From Wyeomyia smithii (taxonomy: Eukaryota > Arthropoda > Insecta > Diptera > Culicidae), in contig NC_073696.1 in assembly GCF_029784165.1 (NCBI RefSeq), forward strand, positions 24,187,530-24,251,529: DNA of 64,000 bases, written 5' to 3'. The translations under genes were made by a program, and so were the position numbers. The notes beneath the pieces are model-generated. The model was not told the DNA's origin, did not search any database, and worked only from the letters and a program-made list of their open reading frames with translations. Below are positions 34,544 through 46,255 of the stretch, one piece after another; the stretch's first letter is position 1, and each line of letters opens with the position of its first letter.

Positions 34544-35022
34544 CAGTAACTGTTCGCTAACTGGGTGCTGTTTAACTGGGCTGCTTTTTAACTGGGCGTT
34601 CGCTAACTGGGCTATAGCCCAGTTAAAATGCAGATGAACCTCAAAAATCAGCGTTTGGTATATTGCTGTCAAAACGAGATAGGGGCACATGAATAGTGAA
34701 TTGAGATTGATTTTTTCAGTTCAATGGATTTTGGTTGGCATCACACATGCGATCCACTGGATATTTATCTATTCGTTTCCAGGTCAAATAAATGTTTTAC
34801 AAAAAGAATATGTTTCCAGGCAACGGTTATTGCATATGGAGCACACGCAAGGCTAATAAATTATTTTTTCTCATTTTCTGTTCATCAGTCAGGATTCTTA
34901 GTGTATTTGCTTAGAACATTTTCAAATTTTCGCTGAGAGTTTTGCCTAGCGCCATTACATCGAAATCCCCCTCGATATTTGACGGCATTTGAAATGTCAG
35001 CCCAGTTAGCGAACGAACAGTG
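34544..35022. mobile_element. MITE with CAGTAACTGTTCGCTAACTGGG ends
   Basis: The left end CAGTAACTGTTCGCTAACTG matches the reverse complement of the right end near 35000-35022 (CCCAGTTAGCGAACGAACAG). TA flanks both ends, as expected for Tc1/mariner-type insertion. Near the left end AACTGGGC words are repeated in both directions, forming a small secondary hairpin. No ORF. Confidence 0.7.
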
Positions 35023-35754
35023 TATAGTGTTTTCGGCGAGGTTGGAGTGTCAATTCAATTCAACTGGGTGACACCCCAACAGCCTTAAATACGTTATCCA
35101 TCTGGACGGTTGCCATACGTACGACAGCCATAAGCGACGTTAGCCATAATCTTATTATCGTGTATGGATGTTAGCCATAATATACTATAGTCATAACATA
35201 CGATAGCCATAATGTATGAATGCCATAAATCTTTTACTTTTATAAAAAATCCTACATTGTTTTACCGTCCAATGTACCTTTTTCATAAAGTATTTATAGT
35301 TAGTGATGAAGTGAATGATTAAATTTTATTCTGCAAAATACGAGTGAAAGTTTTTTGTATATATTAAGCATGTGTTATTATTTTGTATAACTTAGTATTC
35401 CTCTACGATAATTACGATGAAATAATGTGACAATAAAATCGCTGATACAGTGACTACAATTGGTAAGCAAATGCAATGTTCAGCAATTTTGAATGATATG
35501 GGAGGACATGACAGGAGATATAGTACATAAGTTCTTTAAGTAATGAATTTTACCAGCACAAAGTATTTTTAATATTGAAAACTTCATTTGCAGTAAAAAA
35601 TATTTTTTTTGTACATTATTATATTATTTTATTAAACCTAATTGTAATTTTGGAAATTTTCGACAACTCAGAGCCTTTTGCCTTTCCCTATTGCCTTTCT
35701 CCTAGAAAGGTATAGCATTAACTGCAAAAACGAAAAGGTATTGAAGTGCTCAAA

Positions 35755-36330
35755 AGTGTCGAATGTGGTATATCACTCGAATCAGTTCGACGAGCTGAGC
35801 GTTTTTTGTATGTGTGTGTAACGCTTTTCGAATCGATTTTCTTAGAGATGGCTGAACCGATTTCAATATAATTAATTGCAAATGAAAGGTCTAGTTGCCC
35901 CATAAGACCCAATTGAATTTTATTGTAAACGGATTTCTAGTTTAGAGGTTATGTATCAAAATGTCAAAATCACGAAACATCAATATCTCAGAAACTACAC
36001 AACCGATTTGAACAAAATTAATTTCAAATGAACGGATTACCTGAAAAACCCTTAACTTTTGAGTTTTATGAAAATTAAACTTGTGGTTCAAAAGTTATAA
36101 AAAGAAACGTGTTCTGGAGACTATTTAATCTCAATCATGTTTCTCAGAGATGGCTGGACATTACGTCAAATTTCATATTTAATTTGTACTTCAATTACAA
36201 CATCAATATTTTAGAACCCAAAGAGTGTATATGCCTTTGTTGGATTGAAGCATTCATGTAAATCAATTTTTACAAATAATATGTTTGAATGCAATAGAAA
36301 GGCTGGGTCTGACCGCTAGGTGGATTAATT
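35755..36330. repeat. Dispersed 'TATATCACTCGA' mosquito repeat, short copy
   Basis: The same family as 24.84-25.91 kb: TATATCACTCGAATCAGTTC, CTTAGAGATGGCTG, AACTACACAACCGATTTGAA and TTATGTATCAAAATGT are shared. It is preceded by CTCCTAGAAAGGTATAG and followed by AATAGAAAGGCTGGGTCTGA, which may be the ends of this repeat family. Confidence 0.65.
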
Positions 36331-37627
36331 TTGGTTATTTTAATATCGTATACACCGATCCATTTTTAACGAAGTTATCAATCAAATTATGCTGCTGAAT
36401 GAATTCATGTAGTTTTTTAGCCAGGTAGAAGAAACTACCAGAGTCCTGTGAGCTTGTAAATGAATGTTTAATAGCATAATAAGAGCTTTGAGAGTCTTTG
36501 ATTTTTCACCTTTACTAAACTTTTGATGTTGATGTCATCCCAAGTTTAAAAGCGACCACTCACTTGAAACTAAAGAACATTTCAATGGTAGCAAATCGTA
36601 CTCTTTTCACAATCCCATTTTTTACCAATTTATAAAACTACTGGTACAATGTTGTTTGAACTGACGTCTTCGAGGGAAACATGCTGGTCCAGCTAACTGC
36701 ACTGCTACAAGCTATGTGGATCATCATTCGATCATTCGTCGTTTATCAGCTCAGCGAAACATGATTTCTATTTGTATGCAACTAAAGGAAAACTGCAATG
36801 CTGTCGCCGACGGTCGTTAAGAGTTTATCTCAAAAAGCAAGTATATTCTCACTTATTTACAAGAATTAGAAATTTTTGCAATTATTTAAAATTTTATTTC
36901 ACTAGTTCTTGTGCCCTTTCAATAATCGTGATCGTTACAACAAGTGTAAATTTATTTTCCAAATTATTCAAATGAATAGAAGATCTATTTTCTATTTTTG
37001 CATTTTGAAAAATATATTTGAAGATTGTTATTGTGTGGTCTGCCTATAAAGCAAACTAATTTTCATAATTGAGAACGATTTCGTTTCCTAATTTGTTGAT
37101 AAATTTGTTTGACATATTTTCTTGCGTTTCTACATTAGTGAACCTGTGTAGAGACACCTAAATAAATTTTAGAAGTATATTATGAATTGATTAAAGCATC
37201 TTCTTTCTGGTTGTAAAGCAGCTTATTCAAATAAACTGAATGTTTATTTTCTATTTAACAGTTTATTCAAAAAAGAGAGTCAAGAATTCATGTTGATAAC
37301 ACTTACAGCTTGATGGAATGGAATTAATTTTGTTCTAGATGCATTAGGAGAAATATTCCCTCCATAGAATTCAAAGGACAAAAGTAAAGAAAAAAATAGT
37401 TATAGCCACAGGAAAGCACAAATTATCATGGCAAGTTTTTTGAGTTTCTTGATATTCTTTTACAATCGCGACAAACACAACATAAAAAGTAAGAGTAAAT
37501 AAAAAGTTTTCTAGTTAGATTGTTAGTTCTACGTCACCATTTCATACTATCTCTACGGCTGCATAAAATATGGTGTTTCTAAATTACCAAGAATAATTTG
37601 TATGATTTTTACTATTTTTACTTTACA

Positions 37628-37890
37628 TTAAGGTCGCTTTTTACACGTTTCTTTTTACGCGGATTCCGGATTTTACGCGGTTTTTTTACGCGGATTCCGA
37701 AATTTACGCGTTTTTTTTGCCCGAATTTCGCTTTCCCTTCACTCGGAATGCAAAATTAACAATGTTTTTTTTACGCGGATTCCGGAATTTACGCGGTTTT
37801 TTTTACGCGGATTCCGGAATTTACGCGGATTCCGGAACTTACGCGGTTTTTTTTACGCAGCATGTATCCCCCGCGTAAAAAGCGACTTTA
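37628..37890. mobile_element. MITE made of a TTTACGCGGATTCCGGAAT minisatellite
   Basis: The ends AGGTCGCTTTTTACACG and AAAAAGCGACT are inverted repeats flanked by TTA (37628-37630 and 37888-37890), consistent with a 2-3-bp target duplication. The interior is a run of about five units of TTTACGCGGATTCCGGAA with poly-T spacers. No ORF. Confidence 0.75.
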
Positions 37891-38221
37891 CTGTCCATTT
37901 GATAAATATTTCTTACTATACATACACTATTCTGTGTAATTATTTCAAAAATAAATGCATAATACACAATAAACAAACAATTTAACTAAGAATGGGATTG
38001 TTCATGGTATATTTGGTTATGGTGTTACTGCACTGCGCTTACACTGAATTATAAAATTTATAATAACTACTGATCTAATTTAATTATTATGATTGAAACA
38101 CTGATTTGATGGTTCGGTGGCATGCTATCCTTACTCGCTATCGCTCGTTCGGACGTAAACTTGGGGATAACCCCTAGTGGAAAGTTAGCCTAGGAATAGA
38201 TTAGTTGTTTGAATGCGAGAG

Positions 38222-38256
38222 GCCGCCGCTTTCGACGGCGGCTTGGAGCCGCCTTG
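38222..38256. other. GC-rich hairpin in AT-rich DNA
   Basis: GCCGCCGCTTTCGACGGCGG forms a 7-bp GC stem with a short loop, followed by GAGCCGCC repeats. Its composition is unlike the surrounding 3 kb. The surrounding sentence (38.1-38.3 kb) is GC-richer and may be a separate inserted fragment of unknown origin. Confidence 0.45.
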
Positions 38257-38959
38257 GTTTCTTATTCTCGACGATGCGTCCTCGCCGCATATTATTTCCA
38301 AAATAAATGCTAGGGTACCAATGAAAATGGACTTTTCGGATTTCGTTTAGCGGCAGGGTTCAGACTTTTTGTCTTTTCGAGAAAAGTTCCCATGCAAAAT
38401 TTCACTTCAGTCAAACTTCAGGAAGTGGAACCTTAAAGCCTAAGTTTCACTTTTTTGATTCATGAAAATATGCACAGATACTAGAAGCAGTTCATGTACT
38501 GTTTGAAATCGATTTCCATGTTAATTGTTCAGAAATGCATGCAAGGTCGAGAACTTTGTTTTTTTTGTGCAGAAAATCGACTTTCTGAAATATAGAAAAT
38601 CTATACAGATTTGTATGTGTGTAGATATATTTCAAACCGGAACTGTCGAATAAAAGATGATAGTTGAACCGAAATGTATAAAAAGGATAGAAAGAATATC
38701 TATATTAAAAAGTATGGCTGTCGTATACTTCCGTAGCACTTTGCAAAAACCTGTAATCTTAAAAACTTAAAAATCTTAAAAATTATGGCTAACATTCATT
38801 ATGGCTAACATACATTATGACTGTCGTCTATTATGACCAACGTACTGTATAGCAATCATCTTTATGGGAATCGTACGTATGGCAAACATCCGTATGACTA
38901 TCGCATTTATGGCTGTTGGCGGGTCCCCATTCAATTGGCCGGGTGCCGATAGCTCACTC

Positions 38960-39260
38960 CACAAGTACAATTTTGACGTGAGACTACGTTTTTGTTTTCT
39001 ATACTGGTATGTATTCTGTAAAATTGAAAATGAAACTGGCAAATGTTGCGTCAGATTTCAAACGATAACAACAGCATAACCACATGGTGGATAACAATAA
39101 CCAATATGTTGGTGGATAGATAAAATGTTGAATCATTTTGCAATACGCTAGTTATCTTTTTTTTTTGCTTTGCAGAGCGGTGAAAATCGATGAAAAGTGT
39201 CGAGAACAAATTTACGAGAACAATGAACCAATTACATGCGAGCATTCCTAGCACAGACGA
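38960..39260. repeat. Dispersed repeat, copy 1 (pairs with 62.83-63.15 kb)
   Basis: Shared ordered words with the second copy: GACGT-A/G-AGACTACGT, GATTTCAAACG, AACCACATG-A/G-TGGAT, CAATATGT, GATAAAATG, AACAATGAACCAAT and GCACAGAC. The copies are direct, on the plus strand, and diverged. From memory the GACGTAGGACTACGTC word is common in culicine repeats. Confidence 0.6.
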
Positions 39261-39796
39261 CTTGAATAGACACTAGGGTGGGGAATCGTTATATGGAAAA
39301 AACGAAACTTGATAGCAGAAAGCCAGAACCAAGTCTTTTTTGTTCTATTTGAGGCCCCAATCAGTCCTAAATTTATCGGAAGTCGGTTGGTTTTGTCTCC
39401 GGTTGGCGCATTGCATTACAAATTTATATGGAGATTTGTATGGAAAAACCACCTTTTATGCATTTTCCATTCTAAAGAGCTCAAAACAGCTCAAACCATA
39501 GGTTTAATAACTCAAATGGTAGGTTTTTTTATGTTCTAACAACTTGGAAGACATCAAAGAGCTAGGGTGTCCCAAAAAAAACTAGAGCTGTTCAAAGTTG
39601 AGTATGTCGAAATTTATGTTACAAAACATTTTTTCTGCCAACACTGCCAGTGTACCGGCGTCCGTCAGATTTCCATCAGAAGTAACCTGTGAAACACGTT
39701 GTAGATTCTCACTGCGCCTAGAATATTGACCTAAATTTGTTTGCTTGAGCCAGCTGAGTGTACAAACTCGTAACGACAGGTTACTTCTGATTGGAA

Positions 39797-42203
39797 TAGG
39801 GTGGTTTACCGGTAAAACAAAAATCGGTAAAACCGGTAAAACCGCTATTTTTTTCAATACCGAAATACCGGTATTGGAGAGACGAAAAAACCGGTATTTT
39901 CGGTATTTTTCTTAAAATGGAAAAAAAACTTCCCACAATATTCATAAATCTTTGTTAGGCTAATGAATGCTTCTCACTAAGGTAGTCGTTACAAATCACA
40001 TGACGATGTATACAGGGTGTAAGGTAGCTCACTTTTAATAAAATCCTTTAAGGGATAGAGGACCCTATTTGATGAAAAAAATTCTGCGCATATGGTCAAA
40101 ATTTAACTACTGCAGAGTTATTCTCTTCTTATAGTTTTTGGTTATGTTTACCTTTAACGAGGTCTATCACAAGAAGTATGATAGCTAGCTCAATTCTGTT
40201 GGTTTTCTTGAAAAGCTGAGAAAATTTCGTAATCAATAGTGAACAAGAACAAGAAGCCTTTAGAAAGGAACAAATATGAAATCAAATGTTTTTGAGAACT
40301 TAACAGCAATTTTTTCTCTGAAATGTGTGATAAACATGGAGTTTGTTGTTAACCAAACTAAACATTGGAGTCTACTCTACTAGTTGTTCTCTGACACTAA
40401 GTAACTAATTCTTTTAGTTTAGATACTATTTCACTTTCAAAGCAATCAGCCGCGCCTTCGTTTAGTGCGGTAGAATTCACAATTTACTGCTCGTTTAAGG
40501 CAAACATAACCAAAAACTGAAATAAGTGAATAACTTTGCAGTAGTTGACTTTTGACCATATGAGTAGAAGGATTTTTTTCATCAAACATGGTCCTCTATC
40601 GCCCCTTGAAGGATTTTAAGTGAGCTCTCTAATATAATAAATACATTTAGACAGAAGCAACATTATATATATTAATTTTCCGTCACCTATTTACCAATTT
40701 TTGTTATCTTTTTGTTTGTCCTGCTCGGATTCAGACAATGTGTTTGTGTGTATCGATAATATGTCAAAAAACTTCAATAAAGCATTTATTTTTAAGTATA
40801 ACAGCTTATCTCTTCACACACTCATACTCACAGAGGCAACGCGTGGGTAGGTTCAAAACCTACCAGTTTAACTACAAATTATGAGGCAGTAATCACAAGT
40901 ATATCAGCGCAAAAACGCAAGACATTATTCATTTTGTGCTATTTAAAAGTAAAACTAAAAGAAAAATATAAATAAATATAAATTTGGATTGGGAATTTAT
41001 TTTTTGTTGAGACAAAGTGCTATAATCAACCAATAAAGGTTTTATCCTAAAAATTACTGCTCCTTGAAAAAGTGAAATTTAAATAGCTGTAGCATGGTCA
41101 AAGCTTCGTCGCCCGTACCACAGCGAGCTTTTATTAGCAACTAGCTGAATGTACCCGGCCTCACTCGTGTACAAGCTTCTGCTTTTTCTATTTCAAGTAT
41201 TTATTTCTATTTCAGTTATTTCAAATATTTATTTCTATTTCAGTTAGACACTTGTTCATATGCCACATTTTTCGTTTCTCCTTTAGAAGCTAAAGTAAAT
41301 AAAATAATAATAATAGTAATAAATAATTTGAACGAATTGTTTAAAGAGCATCGAACAGAATAAAGAAGTATTTACCTTCGATTCTTTCGGATTCGTAAAA
41401 AGTAAATTCTGGTCTGATCGTGATTTCTTTTTTTTTTATTTCATTCATATACTCTACTCAACAGTTTCAAATATTGTTATCCTACGAAATTTAATATTGT
41501 TCACTAATTTGAAACTAAGTTTTGCGATGTGAAAGAAAATTTAAATAAAAATCTGCATGTTTTTTTCGTTATTACATAAGTTTCGAAATTATGTTCTTCG
41601 TAATCATATCACTAGATTCATTCATTGGAGTTTTTCAAACACTGTTATCCAGTGTTGTATCTGGATCGTATACCACAAGAGATCAAAATAATGGTCGCAG
41701 AGGTCCTAATCTTAGAAAAAAATCTGGATCGTAATGAAGCAGAGGTACTCATAAATGCAAAAACATAATCATGCAGCGACACGTCCATACATAGATGCAA
41801 CCTGAGACGCTAAGCAAAAAATAAATTTCAAATCCAAATTTATGTAGGTAACGTTTTCGGCAATGGCTTACTTCGGAAGGTTTTGCCTGAGACTGCGGCA
41901 GAAAACCACTACCGAAGACGTTCGACACCCCATGTCTTTATTTATTTTTCAGTTTTATTTTTAAATAGTACAGGGAAAATGACTTGCGTTTTTTTTTCTC
42001 GCGGACAATCATCATTACTTTCCCGAACTATGATTTTAAGAACTTTGTAGTTGAAAAAGTAGGTTTAAAGACCACGAGTCACCCCTGGTTTGTATTAATC
42101 CGGAAGAAATAAAAATACCGGTTTTTACCGGTTTTATCGGTTTTTATTTTTATGAATACCGAAATACCGGTTTTTCGAAAAGTCGGTAATACCGACCACC
42201 CTA
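39797..42203. mobile_element. hAT-like non-autonomous element A, 2407 bp
   Basis: Ends are TAGGGTGGT and ACCACCCTA, with CCGGTAAAACCGG/ATACCGGTATTTCGG sub-terminal repeats at both sides. A perfect 8-bp duplication GATTGGAA lies at 39789-39796 and 42204-42211. Length of duplication and terminal sequence fit the hAT superfamily (inference). The interior is AT-rich, includes a 28-bp tandem duplication at 41189-41244, and has no transposase. Confidence 0.85.
41189..41244 (+). repeat. 28-bp tandem duplication
   Basis: Two units of TATTTCAA-A/G-TATTTATTTCTATTTCAGT differing at one base, inside element A. Confidence 0.8.
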
Positions 42204-43311
42204 GATTGGAATCCTGCTGACGCCGGTACATTGGTAATGTTGGCAGAAAACAAGATTTTCTACATTTAAATCCACATACTCAACTTTGAACAGCTATAGC
42301 TCTTCTTAGGGACATTCTAGCTCTTCAGTAAGGCTATGCGAGATTTCGAATGATTTCGTATAATTTCGTAAAACTCGAAATTTCCCGAAAATTCGCAAAA
42401 TTTCGGTTTCGCGAAATTGCCGAAAAATTTCGTTGAATTTCGCTAAATTCCGCCTAAAATTTCGCGAAATCAAATTTCCAATTTCGACGATTACGAAATT
42501 TCGGACCAAATTTCCGATGCACATTATTACATTATTTTGGTTTGTGCTCATTGCGACTATAAATTAAATAGAATATATCTCAGCAGATATCTGGTAAACT
42601 AAGTCAGACATAGAAGAATAAACTCTCAGCTGGTAATTTTTGTTTTTAAAGACAAAACCTTAACATCATGCGGGAGGTATTTTTTATTCACGCAGGGCAT
42701 AAAATTCATGTCATCACTGAAGTCATATAAAAAGGTCACTTTTTGTCTTTCGTTTAGGAGGGTATAGCAATTTCTGTCAAAACTAAAGCTCTGAAGCTCT
42801 ATCTTACAGGCCAAATGTTCTATGCTACTCGACTTGTAATAATTTTCAAGCGTTTTTTCGGATTTCTCTGTGTTAGAGGACACCTCTTCGCACACCGTAA
42901 AGTGTTTAGATGTGTTTTTTCAGATAGTTCATTGCTATCATTAGGCTGACCAGATATCATGCCTTATAGTGTGCAGACAGAGTGATCGATGTGTCAAGCA
43001 GAAAAAGTTGTAATTGCCTAAATTTTTAGTATTGTTTCAAAACACTCTGACTTCAAAGTCAGCGTAGGTTTCAAAATTGCCAGGTCCCTTATCAAAAATA
43101 CTTAAAACGTGTTACCAAAAAAGTATACTTTATCAATGAATGAATAAAAAGTACATGGTTCGCTCTCGTTGAACACATAACTGAGAAATGTTACTCTTGT
43201 TTTAGGGGACACAAAATTTTACAATGTCAAAAACAAGTTCAGATTATAGCATAAAAGTGATTCTGACTTTGCACTTGACGAATTTACAAGGTAGAAGAAA
43301 AGAAAGGTTAG

Positions 43312-44375
43312 GTTCCCAAACCACGTACTCATATATATGGGGAGGGGGGGGGGGTTATCAAAAGACCACGAAAAATCACGGGGGGTGTGGGGGTTAACTA
43401 ATAGACCAAGTAGTCTTTTTTCTGACTTATAATTTATTATTGCCACTAAGTCAAGACGAAGCTTTCGCAATTTTTTAATTAATAAATTTTTTTGACACGG
43501 CTAATTAATAAGTGTCACGGAAAGTTTGAGAGTTGTCAGCAACTAACCGTAATCAAATTTTTGAAACATATTTCAAATTTATCCGAACGAAGAATTTTTT
43601 TTTTGTTTTAAACAGGCTTTGCCTTATATGGCATCTACTTCTTTAGAATAATAGTTCTATTTTGCAATGCGACGGGATTTATGTTATTTTTCCTGGAAGT
43701 ATATTTCAATACTCAACGACCGGTAAAAAAAATCAACGTTTTGGTCTTAAAAACAATATATAAGACATGGATGCTCGTGAACTGAAGGAAGAAAGAAAGA
43801 TGTTTATATTTTGTTCGACATTCAAAAACTTTGTAATTTATTAAAAAAAAACTAAGTTACAAATCCGATACCTGAAAATCACTAAAAGTAAGGTTTCACT
43901 TATTATCAACTAAATATTTTACTAGATGATTTCTAGATGAGTATACAATTTATCATAACTATAAACGAAAAATTTATCGTAGATGATCAAACTGCTTAAA
44001 CAAATTTTATTTATTTTGATACTCAACAACAAATTAAAAATCATTTTGAATATACTCAACACAAAAGCTTATTTTAAATTACTTTCAGGTAAAGAAATCA
44101 TTATATTTGTTAAAAACAATGAAATATTATTAAAAATTAAACAACCATTATCTATTTGTTATTTTGGTTTTGAGAAAATGATATTACTGAAAATTCTATT
44201 TACAATTTGCGCAATAAATAATAATCAGTTTTCTTAAACCTTCATTTTTTATAAATTTTTCATACTTTATTGTACATATATTTGTAGAATAAGATCACAA
44301 AACAAAAGACCACGAAAGACCACGGGGGAGTAGGAGGGTATAAAAGGGATCAAAATATGACCACGTAGGTTGGGA
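43312..44375. mobile_element. Inverted-repeat element with CCACGTGG-like ends, nested in element B
   Basis: The left end TTCCCAAACCACGTACTCAT is matched by the complement of CCACGTAGGTTGGGAATGG at the right end. Just inside are G-rich tracts (a run of about 11 G at 43346) and AAAGACCACGAAA words at both sides, in direct orientation. Similar ACCACG/GGGGG elements are, from memory, common in Aedes. No ORF; target duplication not resolved. Confidence 0.55.
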
Positions 44376-45324
44376 ATGGTCCCAAATGCATTTTATTATT
44401 TTTGGTGTCGCAGAAACTCACTGGGCATATTTTTTTTGGGACAAAATTATTTTCTACAACCTTACCAGAGACACTAGTTATGCCAGTCAAGCAAACCGAT
44501 TTAGCTGAAAAAAAAATTTTAATCTCCAAACACTCTGTGGGTAATTAAAATATTTTTATAATCGAAACAGTTGGTTTGATTGGCATAGTGCCTTTGGCGA
44601 AGTTGTAGATAATAATATTGTCCTTCCAAAAATAAACATGTTGTAAATTTACTTTACGAACTAATTTCATTTTTGTCATATGAGCTACATTTTAAGTTAG
44701 AAAAGCGGGCAATGTATGCAGTTTGCGAGGATGCGAGAATGAACGGGAATAGAAGGTGTGACTTTTAGGCTTAGAAGAAAATTTCCCTCGTCTATGTTGT
44801 AAATTTTTTTTTTCGGTAATTTTTTTGTAATTTTCATGCAAAAAAAAGATTTTTGAAAAATAAGCTTTTTTATATTACTTTTGATGTTTTTTTTACATAA
44901 AAAAATGAATTCTTTTGAGTTTTTTTATCGGGAAGATAAAATTACTGTCTAAAACTTTTCCAGAGACGTCACACTGATCAAAAACTTTTGTCTCTGAAAA
45001 TATTTATAATCACAATAACCCTCCCAAAATAGCATTTTAAATAGCTTCTCAGCCTATAGAAACGTTCATGCAAAGTTTAGGCCAAATCTAAAATGACAAA
45101 AAATATTGAGACTGGGACATTTATTGTGGAACTGCTCAGTTAAAAAGTAATTTTAAGTTAAATCAAAAAATATTGAAAACTTCAAAGTTTACAGAATAGT
45201 TAACTTAAATTTTGTTTTCCTCGAATTGATAAAGATGTCACTTAGTCTAGTCTGACTAAACAGTGTTAAAAAATTCAATTACACTGGTCGACAAAAGCGA
45301 AAAAAAAGTTGCCCTCCAAAGGTT

Positions 45325-45500
45325 TTACAGCTTTTTAACCATTCCTGTGAATTTTGCTGCTTTTAGAGAATGCAGAAATGCATCAGAAGGCCGCCGGGGA
45401 TTTGCTTATCGGATTCGTCGCTTTTACGTTTGCATAGGGAAAAACTCTTTGGAAAGGCTAGGGACAGCAAAACTCACAGGAATGGTTGAAAACCTACCTA
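45325..45500. repeat. Imperfect hairpin
   Basis: AACCATTCCTGTGAATTTTGCTG at the left pairs with CAGCAAAACTCACAGGAATGG at the right; the loop includes GGCCGCCGGGGATTTGC. Short and without ORF. The left arm resembles 9048-9100. Confidence 0.6.
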
Positions 45501-46255
45501 CCATCTCCCATGTTTTCCAGTTCGACCTCTAGGACAAAACTTGGATTTTGAATGACAGAAGGATTACTATTTTGAACATAGTTGCATTCAAACCAAAAGA
45601 ATCAGTTCAGAAGTTTATTAAATTATTATTGGCAAAGACATTTCGAGTTTGACCTTTATATCATTTGTATCTATCGCGCTACTATTACCTGCAATATAAT
45701 CTGTATAAATGAATGCATCAAGATTTTAGTTTTTAACATTTTTGATTTTCTCGTCATTGTCGGTTTATCAATATCTGAATACCTACGTTACTCTTCGTCG
45801 ACCAGGTAAGCACCTTGCGATCAGCTACTGAAGGGTACTTCGTAAGCGTACGCTCCAACGTTACAAATCATTGTAATGCTATGTTTCAGAAACATTTATT
45901 TTATTTTTCGAAATTTTGCGAAATTTCGCGAAATTTAGAGACCAATTTCGTTTCGTCTCGAGAACTCGAAATCCACCTTGATTTCGTTTCGACTAATTTG
46001 GCGAAACCGAAATTAAGGGTTAATTTCGTTTCGTTTCGTTTCGACACCAGAAAAGCCAGTTTCGCACACCCCTACTCTTCAGTGTCCTCTGCAAAGTTGT
46101 TAGGCATCTACATAAAATACTATACTTTAACATAATGTAGTACATTATTAGAGCTTCATTGAGCTCTCTAGAAAGGTAAATGCAATAAAGTAGGTTTTCC
46201 CATATTAATTTTTCATACAACTTTGAAATGCGGAGACAAAACCATTTGACTCCAG

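Larger units (their letters stand above)
35066..38930. mobile_element. 3.9-kb element with GCCATA-rich inverted ends
   Basis: The left end CCCAACAGCC...ATACG...GCCATACGTACGACAGCCAT is matched in inverted orientation near 38.72-38.93 kb (CGTACGTATGGCAAACATCC, ATGGCTGTTGGCGGG). Both ends are built from many short GCCATA/TATGGC words spaced 15-25 bp apart, like sub-terminal transposase-binding arrays. The interior has no transposase ORF and contains the dispersed repeat at 35.75-36.33 kb and a MITE at 37.63-37.89 kb. Boundaries are approximate. Confidence 0.55.
42329..46074. mobile_element. hAT-like non-autonomous element B, 3746 bp
   Basis: Ends are TAAGGCTATGCGA and TCGCACACCCCTA, an imperfect inverted pair. 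Both ends carry dense TTTCG/CGAAA sub-terminal repeats (42.34-42.51 and 45.90-46.06 kb). A perfect 8-bp duplication CTCTTCAG lies at 42321-42328 and 46075-46082. The interior has no recognisable transposase and contains another inverted-repeat element at 43.31-44.38 kb and an imperfect hairpin at about 45.33-45.50 kb. Confidence 0.85.
39272..46255. mobile_element. Palindromic foldback element, split by two later insertions
   Basis: Without the two inserts, 39.39-39.796 kb, 42.204-42.328 kb and 46.075-46.243 kb join into one imperfect palindrome. GGTTTTGTCTCC (39389) pairs with GGAGACAAAACC (46232), CTGTTCAAAGTTGAGTATG (39587) with its complement near 42280, and CAGAAGTAACCTGT with ACAGGTTACTTCTG at the central hairpin. 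No ORF. The outermost limits are uncertain; TAGGGTGGGG at 39274 may be the left end. Confidence 0.7.
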
